A DNA stretch of 64,000 nt from positions 124,001-188,000 of the forward strand of contig NZ_VOGY01000003.1 in assembly GCF_008033385.1 (NCBI RefSeq). Direction: 5' to 3'. This stretch comes from Algibacter pacificus. GTDB taxonomy: Bacteria; Bacteroidota; Bacteroidia; Flavobacteriales; Flavobacteriaceae. The notes beneath the pieces are model-generated. The model saw only the letters and a list, made by a program, of their open reading frames with translations. It searched no databases and was not told the origin of the DNA. Each line of letters opens with the position of its first letter. Position 1 is the stretch's first letter. The position numbers were made by a program, and so were the translations under genes. Below are positions 1 to 10,129 of the stretch, piece by piece.

Positions 1-849
1 GTCTATATTTCCTAATTGAGGATGAATATCTTTATGGCCGCCATATTGCGATCCAACGCCCCAAGTAGAACCCACATCGCCATGTTTGGCTTCTGTAGTG
101 TTGTTTTTTCCTTTTCTATTAACTTCTCCAATAGGATGAATGGGTGGTAAATACACCACATCGAACCCCATATTTTTTATTCTTGGTAGTAAACGGGCAC
201 AATCGTTAAAGGTACCGTGTACGCCTTCGTGTTGGGATGCTGAACGTGGGAAAAATTCATACCAAGTACTAAATCTTGCTTTTTTTCTATCTACATAAAC
301 TTGGAAGGTTTTAGAGGTATTGGCCAGTATTTTTATTGGGTTGGCAAAAAAGATGTGGTATAATCGTTCTTTTGCAGCTTCGGTTATAGCTTCCCCGTAA
401 CGATTTTCATCTCTAAAAATATGGTATAAATATTCTAAATAATTTTTATCGTCACCATCTATTATTTCAAGAAGCGGTTTAATATATTCGGCCCCTTCAA
501 GAAGTTCTGAAACCACGTGTTGACCATCATTAATTTTTCTTATTAAACCGTATCTCCAATTTAAGGCGTAGTCTACCCAAGCTTCCACTTTATAGTCGTA
601 AAATCCTTGTTTTTCAACAGAAAATGAACCGTTCCACTCATCATTACAAGAAAGAACCATTCGCGATTCTTGCCAAGTATTGTCATTTTCGTGCTTGTAA
701 CGTACCGAGGCGCCTAAAACATCGTGACCATCGGCCATAAGGTATGCTTCAATATTTACAATTTCATTTACAACACGTTTTATATAAAATTCGCCATGAT
801 TTACTGTTGGCGAAACATAATCAATTACAACTCTTTTTTGATTTTGCAT
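1..849 (-). CDS. glgE: Alpha-1,4-glucan:maltose-1-phosphate maltosyltransferase, N-terminal part (cut by window edge)
   Basis: Read on the minus strand from the ATG at 849, the open frame runs off the left edge after 283 codons, so the C-terminal half or more is missing. The N-terminal part looks like the beta-sandwich domain of GlgE. It is followed by the start of a GH13 domain with WYEFFPRS, HGTF and VVYLPPIHPIGE, which are typical of GlgE. GlgE transfers maltosyl units from alpha-maltose-1-phosphate to the non-reducing end of an alpha-1,4-glucan in the cytoplasm. It lies 111 bp behind glgC and in line with glgM, so the three form one pathway cluster. A generic alpha-amylase is less likely because of the N-terminal domain and the neighbours. 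Confidence 0.88.
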   Translation of the reverse strand, partial: MQNQKRVVIDYVSPTVNHGEFYIKRVVNEIVNIEAYLMADGHDVLGASVRYKHENDNTWQESRMVLSCNDEWNGSFSVEKQGFYDYKVEAWVDYALNWRYGLIRKINDGQHVVSELLEGAEYIKPLLEIIDGDDKNYLEYLYHIFRDENRYGEAITEAAKERLYHIFFANPIKILANTSKTFQVYVDRKKARFSTWYEFFPRSASQHEGVHGTFNDCARLLPRIKNMGFDVVYLPPIHPIGEVNRKGKNNTTEAKHGDVGSTWGVGSQYGGHKDIHPQLGNID

Positions 850-960
850 TATTTGATTCGTTATGTTTGATAATCAATAGGTAAAATTGCTGATGATGTT
901 AAACGAATTAGCACAATTAGCAATCTTATTTTTAAAAGATAATTTAGGGTTTTATTTTTA

Positions 961-2226
961 TTAAATAACGTATCCTGAAGGAATTACTGCACCATTTTTA
1001 ACAACCACAATACCGTCTTTAATAAAATACATATCGGTTTCTTTATCTTTTAGGTGAGGCCCTCCATTGATTCTAACATCATCACCTATACGGCAATTTT
1101 TATCTAAAATACAGTTTTTTATAAAACAGCGTTCGCCTATTCCTGCAAGGACTTTTATATGATTGTTTTCTATTTCTTCTAGAGTTTCGTAGAAGTCGCA
1201 GCCCATCATATAAGTGTTTATAACGGTAGATTCTTTACCAATTCTGGAACGAATACCAATAACCGATTTTTCAATCTTGGCAGCACCAATGATACAGCCT
1301 TCAGAAACCACAGCTTTGTCTAAAACAGTCCCTGCTATTTTTGTAGTTGGCAGCATTCTGGCATGGGTATAAATACGTTTTTTTTTATCGTATAAATCGA
1401 ACTGAGGGATATCATCTGTTAAGCCAAGGTTGGCTTCGAAAAACGAATCTATATTTCCAATATCAGTCCAATAGCCTTCATATTGGTAACTTAATGTTTT
1501 ATGATTGTGTATAGATTGTGGAATAATTTCTTTCCCAAAATCAATTGTATCTGGGTTTTCCATAAGTTTAATAAGTAAATCTTTATTAAACACGTATATA
1601 CCCATAGAGGCAAGGTAATTTCTACCTTGGCCCTTCATTTCGTTACTCACTTCCGATGTCCAATCTGGAAGTAAATCGGCGTCAGGCTTTTCTATAAAAG
1701 AGGTAATTATGTTTTCATCATTTGCTTTTAGAATTCCAAAAGATGTGGCGTCTTTGGCATTGACAGGTATGGTTGCAATTGAAATTTCTGCATTGGCAGC
1801 TTCATGAGCTTCAATCATTTTATCGTAATCCATTTGGTATAGTTGATCACCAGATAGAATTAAAGCATATTCAAAATCGTGACTTAAAAAATGATGCATA
1901 CTTTGTCTAACAGCATCTGCAGTCCCTTGAAACCAAGTTTTACTTTCTGGAGTTTGCTCTGCAGCTAAAACATCAACAAAAGCGCTACTAAAAAAACTAA
2001 AGTGGTAAGTGTTTTTTATGTGCTTATTTAGGGATGCTGAGTTGAATTGGGTTAAAACAAAAATACGTTTAATATCAGCATTAATACAGTTAGATATTGG
2101 AATATCTACTAGTCTGTATTTTCCTGCAATTGGAACTGCTGGTTTAGATCTTCTATCGGTTAGCGGGTAAAGTCTGGATCCTTGACCACCTCCTAGAACA
2201 ATGGCTAAAACTTTGTTATTTATCAT
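961..2226 (-). CDS. glgC: Glucose-1-phosphate adenylyltransferase (ADP-glucose pyrophosphorylase)
   Basis: The 421-residue protein makes ADP-glucose from ATP and glucose-1-phosphate, the entry step of bacterial alpha-glucan synthesis. The N-terminal nucleotidyltransferase motif GGGQGSRLYPLT (about residues 12-23) with the following RSKPAVPIAGKYRLVD is diagnostic. IEKP and the GIYVFNKDLL segment follow, and the last 120 residues form a left-handed beta-helix with hexapeptide-like repeats (for example CIIGAAKIEKSVIG). Length is normal for the family. It lies 24 bp behind glgM on the same strand, so co-transcription is likely. ADP-glucose is the donor the adjacent GlgM-type enzyme would use. Confidence 0.96.
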   Translation of the reverse strand: MINNKVLAIVLGGGQGSRLYPLTDRRSKPAVPIAGKYRLVDIPISNCINADIKRIFVLTQFNSASLNKHIKNTYHFSFFSSAFVDVLAAEQTPESKTWFQGTADAVRQSMHHFLSHDFEYALILSGDQLYQMDYDKMIEAHEAANAEISIATIPVNAKDATSFGILKANDENIITSFIEKPDADLLPDWTSEVSNEMKGQGRNYLASMGIYVFNKDLLIKLMENPDTIDFGKEIIPQSIHNHKTLSYQYEGYWTDIGNIDSFFEANLGLTDDIPQFDLYDKKKRIYTHARMLPTTKIAGTVLDKAVVSEGCIIGAAKIEKSVIGIRSRIGKESTVINTYMMGCDFYETLEEIENNHIKVLAGIGERCFIKNCILDKNCRIGDDVRINGGPHLKDKETDMYFIKDGIVVVKNGAVIPSGYVI

Positions 2227-2250
2227 ATTTATTAGTTTTTTATGCTTAGT

Positions 2251-3453
2251 TTATAGTATTGATTTGTATAGTGTTTCTACTTGTTTAGCAATGGCTACCC
2301 AATCAAAATATTCTTCAACACGTTTTCGGCCATTTTTAGCCATGGTTTGTTGTAAATTTTTATCGTTTATTACATGGTTAACGCCTTGAGCAAGATCTCT
2401 CGAAAACTTATCGGGGTCAACAGGCTCAAAAGGGGCTTCTTTTTGTTGTTGTAATGGAATGAGTAACCCCGTTTCTCCATGTACAACAACTTCTTTTATA
2501 CCGCCAACAGCACTTGCTACAACGGCTGTATTACAGGCCATAGCTTCGATGTTAATAATTCCGAATGGTTCGTAAATAGAAGGACAACAAAATACATCGG
2601 CATGCGAGTATAATTGAATAATTTCTTCTTTAGTTACCATTTTATCAATCCAAACAACATTTTTTCTAGTTTTTTGAACTTCGTTAACAGCTTGTTTCAT
2701 TTCTTCACCAATTTCTGGAGTATCCGGTGCTCCTGCACAAAGTACTATTTGTGTTTCTGGATCTATATATTTTATGGCATTTACTAAGTGAATAATCCCT
2801 TTTTGGCGTGTAATTCTTCCAACAAAAAGTACATATGGTTTGTTTTTGTCAACACCATATTCGTCTAAGGTTTGTGTTTCTGGTGTTTCAATATATTGCT
2901 CTAGATTGATACCATTGTAAATAACATGTATTTTACTTTCGTCTACATTAAAGTGTTTAAGTACGTCTTCTTTTGTTTCTTCAGAAACGGCAATAAGTGC
3001 ATCGGCCATTTCAATAGCTGTTTTTTCTATCCAAGAAGAGGCGTCGTAACCACGGCCTAATTGCTCTCGTTTCCAAGGGCGTAAAGGTTCTAGGGAGTGT
3101 GTGGTAATTACAAGTGGCGTGCCATAACATAGCTTGGCTACTATTCCTGCAAAATGCGCATACCAAGTGTGGCAATGTACTACATCGGCATCTATGGGAT
3201 CGGTATTCATTTGTATGCCTGTACTTAAGGTTTTAAATACAGATTTTAGCTTATCGTCTGCGTTATCAAAAATAGGATTATCAAAAGGGTAACCTTTTAC
3301 ACTTAAATTTTCGGATTTTGAATCTTGATCTCCAAAACATCGAACATCCATTTTCATTAATTTGGATAGTTCATCAGCGAGGTATTCAACATGTACCCCG
3401 GCTCCTCCATACACATATGGTGGAAATTCTCGTGTGTAAAAAAGTGCTTTCAT
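2251..3453 (-). CDS. glgM: GT4 glycosyltransferase, probable alpha-maltose-1-phosphate synthase (GlgM; often labelled glycogen synthase)
   Basis: This 400-residue GT-B enzyme begins MKALFYTREFPPYVYGGAGVHVEYL in substance, with TREFPP and GGAGVHV as in mycobacterial GlgM (formerly GlgA). The donor-site part carries VGRITRQKGI and the EPFGIINIEAMACNTAVVAS signature with the GT4 E-x7-E pattern. Classical GlgA enzymes (GT5) are about 480 residues and start with a KVGGL motif, which is absent here. GlgM condenses ADP-glucose with glucose-1-phosphate to maltose-1-phosphate, the substrate of GlgE, whose gene is two positions downstream. The assignment to GlgM rather than a chain-elongating glycogen synthase rests on sequence type and context. 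It is first in the minus-strand cluster. Confidence 0.85.
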   Translation of the reverse strand: MKALFYTREFPPYVYGGAGVHVEYLADELSKLMKMDVRCFGDQDSKSENLSVKGYPFDNPIFDNADDKLKSVFKTLSTGIQMNTDPIDADVVHCHTWYAHFAGIVAKLCYGTPLVITTHSLEPLRPWKREQLGRGYDASSWIEKTAIEMADALIAVSEETKEDVLKHFNVDESKIHVIYNGINLEQYIETPETQTLDEYGVDKNKPYVLFVGRITRQKGIIHLVNAIKYIDPETQIVLCAGAPDTPEIGEEMKQAVNEVQKTRKNVVWIDKMVTKEEIIQLYSHADVFCCPSIYEPFGIINIEAMACNTAVVASAVGGIKEVVVHGETGLLIPLQQQKEAPFEPVDPDKFSRDLAQGVNHVINDKNLQQTMAKNGRKRVEEYFDWVAIAKQVETLYKSIL

Positions 3454-3491
3454 TTACTAGTTTTATTTTAAGGTCTACAGAATATGAATAT

Positions 3492-3526
3492 CAAAATTAT
3501 TTGGCGTAGTTTTTTTTGAATACCAA
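3492..3526 (-). promoter_or_regulatory. Candidate Bacteroidetes promoter for glgM-glgC-glgE
   Basis: On the minus strand TTTG (3526-3523) is followed after 23 nt by TAATTTTG (3499-3492), an exact match to the -7 consensus TAnnTTTG. The glgM ATG begins 38 nt further on. The spacing is slightly longer than the usual 19-21 nt. Confidence 0.45.
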
Positions 3527-4079
3527 AATAATTCTTAATCATAGGAAAATATAAAGAACGTATTTGTTTTTTATAAAAATAAAAACAATTTGTATAAAGG
3601 TTTCATTTTATGATAGACAAATAAAAAAAATAGTAACCTCGTTTTATATACTGTATTTTGTTTCAAAAGAAACAATAATGATGTCTAAATTTTGAAAAAT
3701 TGGCAGTAATTATTTTTTTTTAAAAATTAACTAATTTCTATAGCCAACTACCAAGGTGCTAATAGCTGTACAAGTTTAATTGTTAATTAAATTTCCTATG
3801 TTATAAACATACAAAATAATTGTTAACAAATTTCTTGTTATTTTATTTTTTAAGAAAAAAAGGTGTTATAGAGATTAATTAAAATTATTGTTAATAATTT
3901 TACGATAATTGTAATAAAGCTTGATTGATTATTACTGTTATCAGCTAAGTAGTTAGAATTATTCTAAAAATCAATTCAACTAAAAAATATACCAGTTTAG
4001 CCTTTTTTTATCCCATTTCAAGTCGTTTCGTTTTGTTTATATCTTGTTTTTATTCAGTTTTACAGTATCTAAAAAACGA
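3527..4079. other. Long AT-rich divergent intergenic region
   Basis: About 550 bp lie between the glg promoter and the outer-membrane protein gene. The stretch is very AT-rich with many A and T runs and no ORF that resembles a gene. It must hold the promoter of the plus-strand three-gene set, but no clear TTTG/TAnnTTTG pair with good spacing was found. No repeat or RNA gene was recognised. Confidence 0.5.
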
Positions 4080-6440
4080 ATGGCTATGCATACAATCATC
4101 AAAACAATCCTTATTTTTTTTATTAGTGTTATTTCCGCTTTTTCACAAAACGATATTTCTGGGCAAGTGTTTGATAATACTAATAAACCTTTAGAATTTG
4201 CTAATGTAATTTTATACCATGCAACATCAAAACAAGTAGTTACGGGTGTTATTTCTTCAAAAAATGGAAGTTATAAATTTGAAGGAGCCGAAACGGGAAC
4301 TTATTATATAGAGGTTTCTGTGTTAGGCTTTAAAACTAAAACATCTAAAGTTTTTGAGTTTGATAACAAAGCAGAAATTATTGATTTTATTTTAGAGGAA
4401 GACACTTTAGATGAGGTTGTAATTACACACAAACGCCCAGTTATTAAGCAAACAGCAGAAAAAATGATTATAGATTTAGAGCAATCTGAAATGATAAATT
4501 CGAATTTGCAAGATGTTATGCGGGGTGTTCCGGGAATTATTGTTACTAATAACGGTATTAGTTATGCCGGACAAAGTAATATTAGAATTTTAATAAACGG
4601 GAAAACTACCGACTATATGGATATGGATACTTTACTGCGTGAAATGCCTGCCGATAATATTGCAAAAGTAGAACTTGTAGAACAACCTGGTGCCGAGTTC
4701 GATGCTACGGGTTCTGGACCTATAATTAATATTATTTTAAAGAAAAACGTAAAGCTTGGCACGCATGGAAATGTTGCGACTTGGGTTGGGGAAGATGAAG
4801 GTTTTGAGCATGGCACAAGCGCCTCAATTGCGAGTTATAAAAACAAAATTAATTGGCAATTAAGCACGGGTTATTCCAGCCCAACGTGGCGAGAAGATCT
4901 ATTTATTAATAGAGCCGTTGGCGATGCTATTTACGACCAAAGGACCATTGAACCATACAACCCTAAAACCTTTAGAGTAAGTGGTAGTATAGATTATTAC
5001 ATAAACGATAAACACGCTGTTGGTTTTGGGGTTAGAAATAGCGATACAAATTCCGATAGAATTGCAAATAGCACCAATATTATAACATCGCCGACAAGTA
5101 CAGATTACTTATTATCCGAAAATAATTTTAATCGCGACCAAAAGGTGTTCAATATAAACCCGTATTACGAGTTTAAAACCGATGCACATAAGCTTACAGC
5201 CGATTTTAATTATGTGGATTATAAAAACGATAATGAAAACACTTTAGTATCTCTGCCAGGCAGTACCATAGCATACACAAACCAAAGGTATTTACAAGAC
5301 GGGAATTACCAAATTAAAACCTATAAGAGTGATTATGTTCGTATGTTTTCCGAAGATTTTAAACTTAGTTTTGGTGCCAAATACTCGCAAGTTAATACCG
5401 ATAGTGATTTAAAATCTTTTAGTGAAAATGAAGAAGGTGCATTTGAGTTTGATGAAGTCGCAAGTAATACTTTTTTGGTAGATGAAAATATTTTCGCCTT
5501 GTATTCTAAAGTTAACTTAACTCACGGAAAATGGTCTTTTTCTGGTGGTTTACGTTTTGAAGATAGCAGCACAAAAGGTACATCGAGCAGTGATAATGAA
5601 ACTAGAGAACGCAAAATTTCTAAATTATTTCCGAGTGCGGCATTAAGCAGAAAAATAAATAACAATTTAACAGCTATTTTAGCCTATAGTTACCGTATTA
5701 GTAGGCCAAGTTATAATACCTTAAACTCGTTTGTTACGTATTACGACCCGTTATCATCCGATGTTGGAAACGAGAATTTAAAACCATCTTTTACAAACAA
5801 ATACCAGTTTAATTTAACCTTCGATGGGCAGCCATTTTTTACCATAGCCTACAGCGAAACAAAAGATGATATGTTTCAGTTTGTTTCTCAAGATAATGAT
5901 ACCGCGCAAATAGAGCGCACAACAATTAATTTAAGCGATAGTAATAACTGGAATTTTAGATTATTTGGACCTTTAAGTTTTATACCTGGCGTAGACGGTT
6001 ATACGGGTGTTATTGTAAGTCGAAATAAGTTTAAGTCTAACCTTAATAATTTAAATTTAGAAAAGTGGAATTTAATTTGGTTCACCCAAGCAAGCTACGA
6101 ACTACCATGGAAAATTAATGCAGAAATTAGCGGAAACTATGGAACCGGTGCTTTAGAAGGCGGTATTGATGCCGACTGGTTTGCCGATTTAAACTTTTCT
6201 TTAGGTAAAAAGTTTTTAGACAATAAATTAAAAGTAAACCTCAGCATTAATAAAATACTAAATCGTGGTTTTGTTGGTGTTATAGATTATAATAATCTCT
6301 ATGCAAATATTGAGAGTAATCAATCTAGACAAAATGTTCAGTTAAGATTATCGTATAGTTTTGGTTCTAAATTTGGTAAAAAAAGTAGCCGCAAAAATGC
6401 ATCGCAAGAGGAAGAGAATAGAATTAATGATAATAATTAA
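4080..6440 (+). CDS. Outer-membrane beta-barrel protein with CarboxypepD-like domain and plug (TonB-receptor-like)
   Basis: The ATG at 4080 (or the one at 4086) is preferred over an in-frame TTG at 4044, because a signal peptide (MHTIIKTILIFFISVISAFSQ, cleavage after the Q region) starts there. After the signal come a carboxypeptidase-regulatory-like fold (GQVFDNTNKPLEFANVILY), a plug domain (LQDVMRGVPGI, IRILINGKTTDY, VELVEQPGAEFDATGSG) and a long beta-barrel of roughly 550 residues with SYRISRPSYNTLNSF. This is the architecture of the Bacteroidetes OMP_b-brl_3 group, not of SusC. The C-terminal tail is rich in K, S, N and E rather than ending in a typical barrel strand. A LytS/LytTR pair follows 15 bp downstream. 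The substrate is unknown. Confidence 0.85.
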   Translation: MAMHTIIKTILIFFISVISAFSQNDISGQVFDNTNKPLEFANVILYHATSKQVVTGVISSKNGSYKFEGAETGTYYIEVSVLGFKTKTSKVFEFDNKAEIIDFILEEDTLDEVVITHKRPVIKQTAEKMIIDLEQSEMINSNLQDVMRGVPGIIVTNNGISYAGQSNIRILINGKTTDYMDMDTLLREMPADNIAKVELVEQPGAEFDATGSGPIINIILKKNVKLGTHGNVATWVGEDEGFEHGTSASIASYKNKINWQLSTGYSSPTWREDLFINRAVGDAIYDQRTIEPYNPKTFRVSGSIDYYINDKHAVGFGVRNSDTNSDRIANSTNIITSPTSTDYLLSENNFNRDQKVFNINPYYEFKTDAHKLTADFNYVDYKNDNENTLVSLPGSTIAYTNQRYLQDGNYQIKTYKSDYVRMFSEDFKLSFGAKYSQVNTDSDLKSFSENEEGAFEFDEVASNTFLVDENIFALYSKVNLTHGKWSFSGGLRFEDSSTKGTSSSDNETRERKISKLFPSAALSRKINNNLTAILAYSYRISRPSYNTLNSFVTYYDPLSSDVGNENLKPSFTNKYQFNLTFDGQPFFTIAYSETKDDMFQFVSQDNDTAQIERTTINLSDSNNWNFRLFGPLSFIPGVDGYTGVIVSRNKFKSNLNNLNLEKWNLIWFTQASYELPWKINAEISGNYGTGALEGGIDADWFADLNFSLGKKFLDNKLKVNLSINKILNRGFVGVIDYNNLYANIESNQSRQNVQLRLSYSFGSKFGKKSSRKNASQEEENRINDNN

Positions 6441-6455
6441 TATGTTTGTAATACC

Positions 6456-7466
6456 ATGAATACCAAACTTAATAAAACCGATTTTTTAATTTTAGGCGTT
6501 TACTTTGCTGTATCGTTTATTATACAAGGAAAAGACTACTTAGATAGAGACGCCTTGTTAAGAGAGTATTTAATAGACTTTCCTGTAGAAATTATAAGCG
6601 TTACAAGTGTTATATTTTTATTTACGTTTTGGCTTATTCCAAAAGTTGTGGTTCAAAAAAAATATGCATTGTTTATTATTTATGGGTTATTGGTTTTAAT
6701 AGTAATTACAGGTGTAGATTATACCATTGGTTTTTGGTCTGGTGATAATGATTGGGCTAAATACCCAACAGGATTCAACTTTGTTTTACACATGATAAGT
6801 TTAGGTACACAACAAGCAGCTTTTCCGTTTGCGTTATTTTTAACTAAAAAGTTTTATGAAGGTCAGAACGCATATTTAAAGATTGAAAAACAACAAAAAG
6901 AGAACGAACTAAAGCTGTTACGTTCGCAAATAGATCCGCATTTTTTGTTTAATAATCTCAACACCCTAGATGCTTTAATAGACAGCGATACGGGTAAAGC
7001 TAAGGAATATATTAACAGACTGTCTCTTATTTATAGATACTTAATAAAAACCAAAGATGCCGAGGTTATGGAGTTGGTTGAAGAGATTAAACTAGCCGAA
7101 AACTATATGTTTTTAATTAAAACCCGCTTTGCCGACGATTATGATTTTGCAATAGAAAAACACACCAATATTGACGATAAGTTTATTCCAACAGGCGCCA
7201 TCCAGACGTTATTAGAAAATGTAGTAAAACATAATAAACCGGAGCACGGAAAAGCTATAAAAACCATAATTTCTATAAATGAAAATATGCTTTCTATAAG
7301 TAATACAAAATCTAGTATAAAGCCAAAAAATGAATCGTTTGGTACAGGTTTAGAAAATTTAAAAACGCGATATAAATTCTTGTCTGATAAAACTGTAAGC
7401 ATTGAAAATACAGAAGACGTGTTTAAAATTGAAATTCCGATTATTAATTTAGTTGGAGAAAATTAG
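6456..7466 (+). CDS. LytS-type sensor histidine kinase
   Basis: The 336-residue membrane kinase has an N-terminal block of about four hydrophobic segments (residues 8-130) without a recognisable sensor domain. The His_kinase (PF06580) box LRSQIDPHFLFNNLNTLDAL follows, with the phospho-acceptor at H162, and then an ATPase region with LLENVVKHNKP (N box) and a short FGTGLENLKTRY G-box. It would phosphorylate the LytTR regulator that begins 9 bp after its stop. Being directly behind an outer-membrane barrel gene suggests that the pair senses or controls something at the envelope. The signal is unknown. Confidence 0.9.
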   Translation: MNTKLNKTDFLILGVYFAVSFIIQGKDYLDRDALLREYLIDFPVEIISVTSVIFLFTFWLIPKVVVQKKYALFIIYGLLVLIVITGVDYTIGFWSGDNDWAKYPTGFNFVLHMISLGTQQAAFPFALFLTKKFYEGQNAYLKIEKQQKENELKLLRSQIDPHFLFNNLNTLDALIDSDTGKAKEYINRLSLIYRYLIKTKDAEVMELVEEIKLAENYMFLIKTRFADDYDFAIEKHTNIDDKFIPTGAIQTLLENVVKHNKPEHGKAIKTIISINENMLSISNTKSSIKPKNESFGTGLENLKTRYKFLSDKTVSIENTEDVFKIEIPIINLVGEN

Positions 7467-7474
7467 AAAAGACT

Positions 7475-8239
7475 ATGAAAATTTTAATTTTAGAAGATGA
7501 AATTCCAGCGTACCAAAAGTTAGTATCTTTTATTAATGATTATTTTGAAGAGAATATACCCCACGATTGGGCACGTTCGATAAGCGACGGAAAAAAGTTA
7601 TTGAGTGATAAGGTTTACGATTTTATTCTATCGGATATACAGTTGCTAGATGGTATATCTTTCGATTTGTTTAATGAAGTTTCCATAAATACACCCATAA
7701 TTTTTTGCTCGGCTCACGACGATTATTTATTTCAAGCTTTTAACACCAATGGAATTGCTTATATACTAAAACCATACACACAAAGCGATTTTAAAAAGGC
7801 TATAGAGAAATACCAAGCACTTTTTAAACAAGGGCATTACACGGCTTTAAATAAGGATACTATAACCGAGTTAAAATCTGCTTTAAAAGAAGAGCATATC
7901 AATTATAAAAAACGATTTGTAATAAAAAAAGCCAAAGGAATTCAGTTATTAAATGTTTCGGAAATTACAAAAATTGAAGCTTCTGGAGATTTCTGTATAG
8001 CAACCGATTTAAAAGGAAAAAGACACACTATCTCTCAAACCTTAGGTGCTACAAATGGACAATTACAGCCTAGTAAATTTTTCAAAATTAATAGAAGTGA
8101 AATTATCTGTATCGATGCTATCGAAAATATAGAAAGTCATTTTAAAAACAGATTACTTATTACTATAACAGGCTTAAAAGAAAAAGTAATGACGAGTTCG
8201 TCAACAACTTCCGATTTTAGAAAATGGTTGGAGCAGTAA
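7475..8239 (+). CDS. LytTR-family response regulator
   Basis: The 254-residue protein has a receiver domain (acidic pocket LEDE at residues 6-9, phospho-acceptor D54 in FILSDIQLLDG, KPY near residue 99). A LytTR DNA-binding domain follows from about residue 148 (FVIKKAKGIQLLNVSEITKIEASGD, FFKINRSEIICI). LytTR proteins bind short direct repeats in promoters; target sites cannot be assigned here. It is last in the three-gene plus-strand set and is followed directly by a strong hairpin. Confidence 0.93.
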   Translation: MKILILEDEIPAYQKLVSFINDYFEENIPHDWARSISDGKKLLSDKVYDFILSDIQLLDGISFDLFNEVSINTPIIFCSAHDDYLFQAFNTNGIAYILKPYTQSDFKKAIEKYQALFKQGHYTALNKDTITELKSALKEEHINYKKRFVIKKAKGIQLLNVSEITKIEASGDFCIATDLKGKRHTISQTLGATNGQLQPSKFFKINRSEIICIDAIENIESHFKNRLLITITGLKEKVMTSSSTTSDFRKWLEQ

Positions 8240-8243
8240 AAAA

Positions 8244-8275
8244 GAAAGCATGATTAAGTTATTAATCATGCTTTC
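8244..8275. terminator. Bidirectional terminator between the LytTR gene and lepA
   Basis: A perfect 14-bp stem (GAAAGCATGATTAA at 8244-8257 with its complement at 8262-8275) has a GTTA loop, an A run before it and a T-rich stretch after it. It sits between convergent genes and can serve both. Confidence 0.85.
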
Positions 8276-8300
8276 TATATTTTTTCAGAATTATTTATTC

Positions 8301-10097
8301 TTAATCATTCAATTTTAATACAGCCATAAATGCTTGCTGAGGTATTTCTACATTACCTACTTGACGCATACGTTTTTTACCTTTTTTCTGTTTTTCTAGT
8401 AATTTTCTTTTACGAGAAATATCACCACCATAACATTTTGCGGTTACATCTTTTCTAAGGGCTTTAATGGTTTCTCTCGAAATAATTTTAGCACCAATAG
8501 CAGCTTGAATTGGAATATCGAATTGTTGACGCGGTATTAACTCTCTTAACTTCTCACACATTTTGCGTCCAATAGTTTGTGCATTATCGGCGTGAATTAA
8601 AGCAGAAAGCGCATCTACGGGTTGTGCATTTAATAAAATGTCTAAACGCACTAATTTTGAAACCTTCATACCAATTGGGTGATAATCGAAAGAAGCATAG
8701 CCTTTAGAAACCGTTTTTAAACGATCGTAAAAATCGAATACAATTTCTGCTAAAGGCATTTCAAAAGTTAATTCAACACGTTCTGGTGTTAAGTATGTTT
8801 GATTTACAACTAGGCCACGTTTTTCTATACAAAGAGACATCACATTACCTACAAAATCAGATTTCGTGATAATAGTAGCTTTAATAAAAGGTTCTTCTAC
8901 ACGGTTAACGGTGGTTGGTTCTGGTAAATCCGATGGGTTGTTTACAATAAATGGCTCATCTGGATTTTTGTTTGTAAAGGCGTGATAAGATACATTGGGA
9001 ACCGTTGTAATAACCGTCATATCAAACTCACGTTCCAAACGTTCTTGGATAATTTCCATGTGTAACATGCCTAAAAATCCACAACGGAAACCAAAACCTA
9101 AAGCCGCAGAACTTTCTGGAGCAAATACCAAAGAGGCATCGTTAAGCTGTAGTTTTTCCATCGAGTTTCTTAGCTCTTCGTAATCTTCTGTATCAACTGG
9201 GTAGATACCAGCAAATACCATGGGTTTAACGTCCTCGAAACCTTCAACTATATTGGTTGTTGGGTTGGCAAAATCGGTAATAGTATCACCAACTTTTACT
9301 TCTTTAGCGGTTTTAATACCGGTGATTAAGTAACCAACATCACCGGTTTTTACACTTTGTTTGGCAACTTGATTTAGTTTTAAAGTTCCAACTTCGTCTG
9401 CAAAATATTCTTTATCTGTAGCGACGAATTTAATTTTTTGTCCTTTTTTAATTTCGCCGTTAAAGACTCTAAAATAGGTTTCAATACCTCTAAAAGTGTT
9501 GTAAACCGAGTCGAAAATTAAGGCTTGTAAAGGCGCGTCTGGATCTCCTTTTGGAGCAGGAACACGCTCTATAATGGCTTTTAAAATATTCTCGACACCA
9601 AAACCTGTTTTTCCACTAGCGTGAATTACTTCTTCGGGATCGCAACCTAAAAGATCAACGATATCATCGGTTACTTCTTCTGGGTTTGCACTTGGTAAAT
9701 CGACTTTATTTAATACTGGAATAATTTCTAAATCATTCTCTAAAGCTAAATATAAGTTCGAAATGGTTTGTGCTTGTATACTTTGTGCGGCATCTACAAT
9801 TAGAAGCGCACCTTCGCAGGCTGCAATAGATCGAGAAACCTCGTATGAGAAATCGACGTGGCCGGGTGTATCAATTAAGTTTAGTACATATTTTTCGCCA
9901 TCGAGTTCATAATCCATTTGGATGGCGTGCGATTTTATAGTAATACCACGTTCGCGCTCCAAATCCATACTATCCAATAGTTGGGCTTGTTGTTCTCTGG
10001 CTGTAACCGAGCCTGTAAAATCTAACAAACGGTCGGCAAGTGTGCTTTTTCCGTGGTCAATATGTGCAATAATGCAAAAATTTCTAATGTTCTTCAT
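8301..10097 (-). CDS. lepA: Elongation factor 4 (back-translocating GTPase LepA)
   Basis: The protein has 598 residues from the ATG at 10097 ([14 protein letters not shown]); a TTG two codons upstream is in frame but is not needed. It is a ribosome-binding GTPase related to EF-G. GTPase motifs are G1 [10 protein letters not shown]3 DTPGHVDF and G4 NKVD, followed by the domain II, III and V segments. The LepA-specific C-terminus is present ([41 protein letters not shown]). Length is as expected. It converges with the LytTR gene and shares the terminator with it. Confidence 0.98.
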   Translation of the reverse strand: MKNIRNFCIIAHIDHGKSTLADRLLDFTGSVTAREQQAQLLDSMDLERERGITIKSHAIQMDYELDGEKYVLNLIDTPGHVDFSYEVSRSIAACEGALLIVDAAQSIQAQTISNLYLALENDLEIIPVLNKVDLPSANPEEVTDDIVDLLGCDPEEVIHASGKTGFGVENILKAIIERVPAPKGDPDAPLQALIFDSVYNTFRGIETYFRVFNGEIKKGQKIKFVATDKEYFADEVGTLKLNQVAKQSVKTGDVGYLITGIKTAKEVKVGDTITDFANPTTNIVEGFEDVKPMVFAGIYPVDTEDYEELRNSMEKLQLNDASLVFAPESSAALGFGFRCGFLGMLHMEIIQERLEREFDMTVITTVPNVSYHAFTNKNPDEPFIVNNPSDLPEPTTVNRVEEPFIKATIITKSDFVGNVMSLCIEKRGLVVNQTYLTPERVELTFEMPLAEIVFDFYDRLKTVSKGYASFDYHPIGMKVSKLVRLDILLNAQPVDALSALIHADNAQTIGRKMCEKLRELIPRQQFDIPIQAAIGAKIISRETIKALRKDVTAKCYGGDISRKRKLLEKQKKGKKRMRQVGNVEIPQQAFMAVLKLND

Positions 10098-10129
10098 AGT
10101 CAAGAGTCTTCAAAAAGTGAAGATTTTGC

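Noticed and set aside
4044-4079. TTG start giving 12 extra residues on the outer-membrane protein
   Set aside because: The signal peptide begins at the ATGs at 4080/4086, and the extra residues would disturb it.
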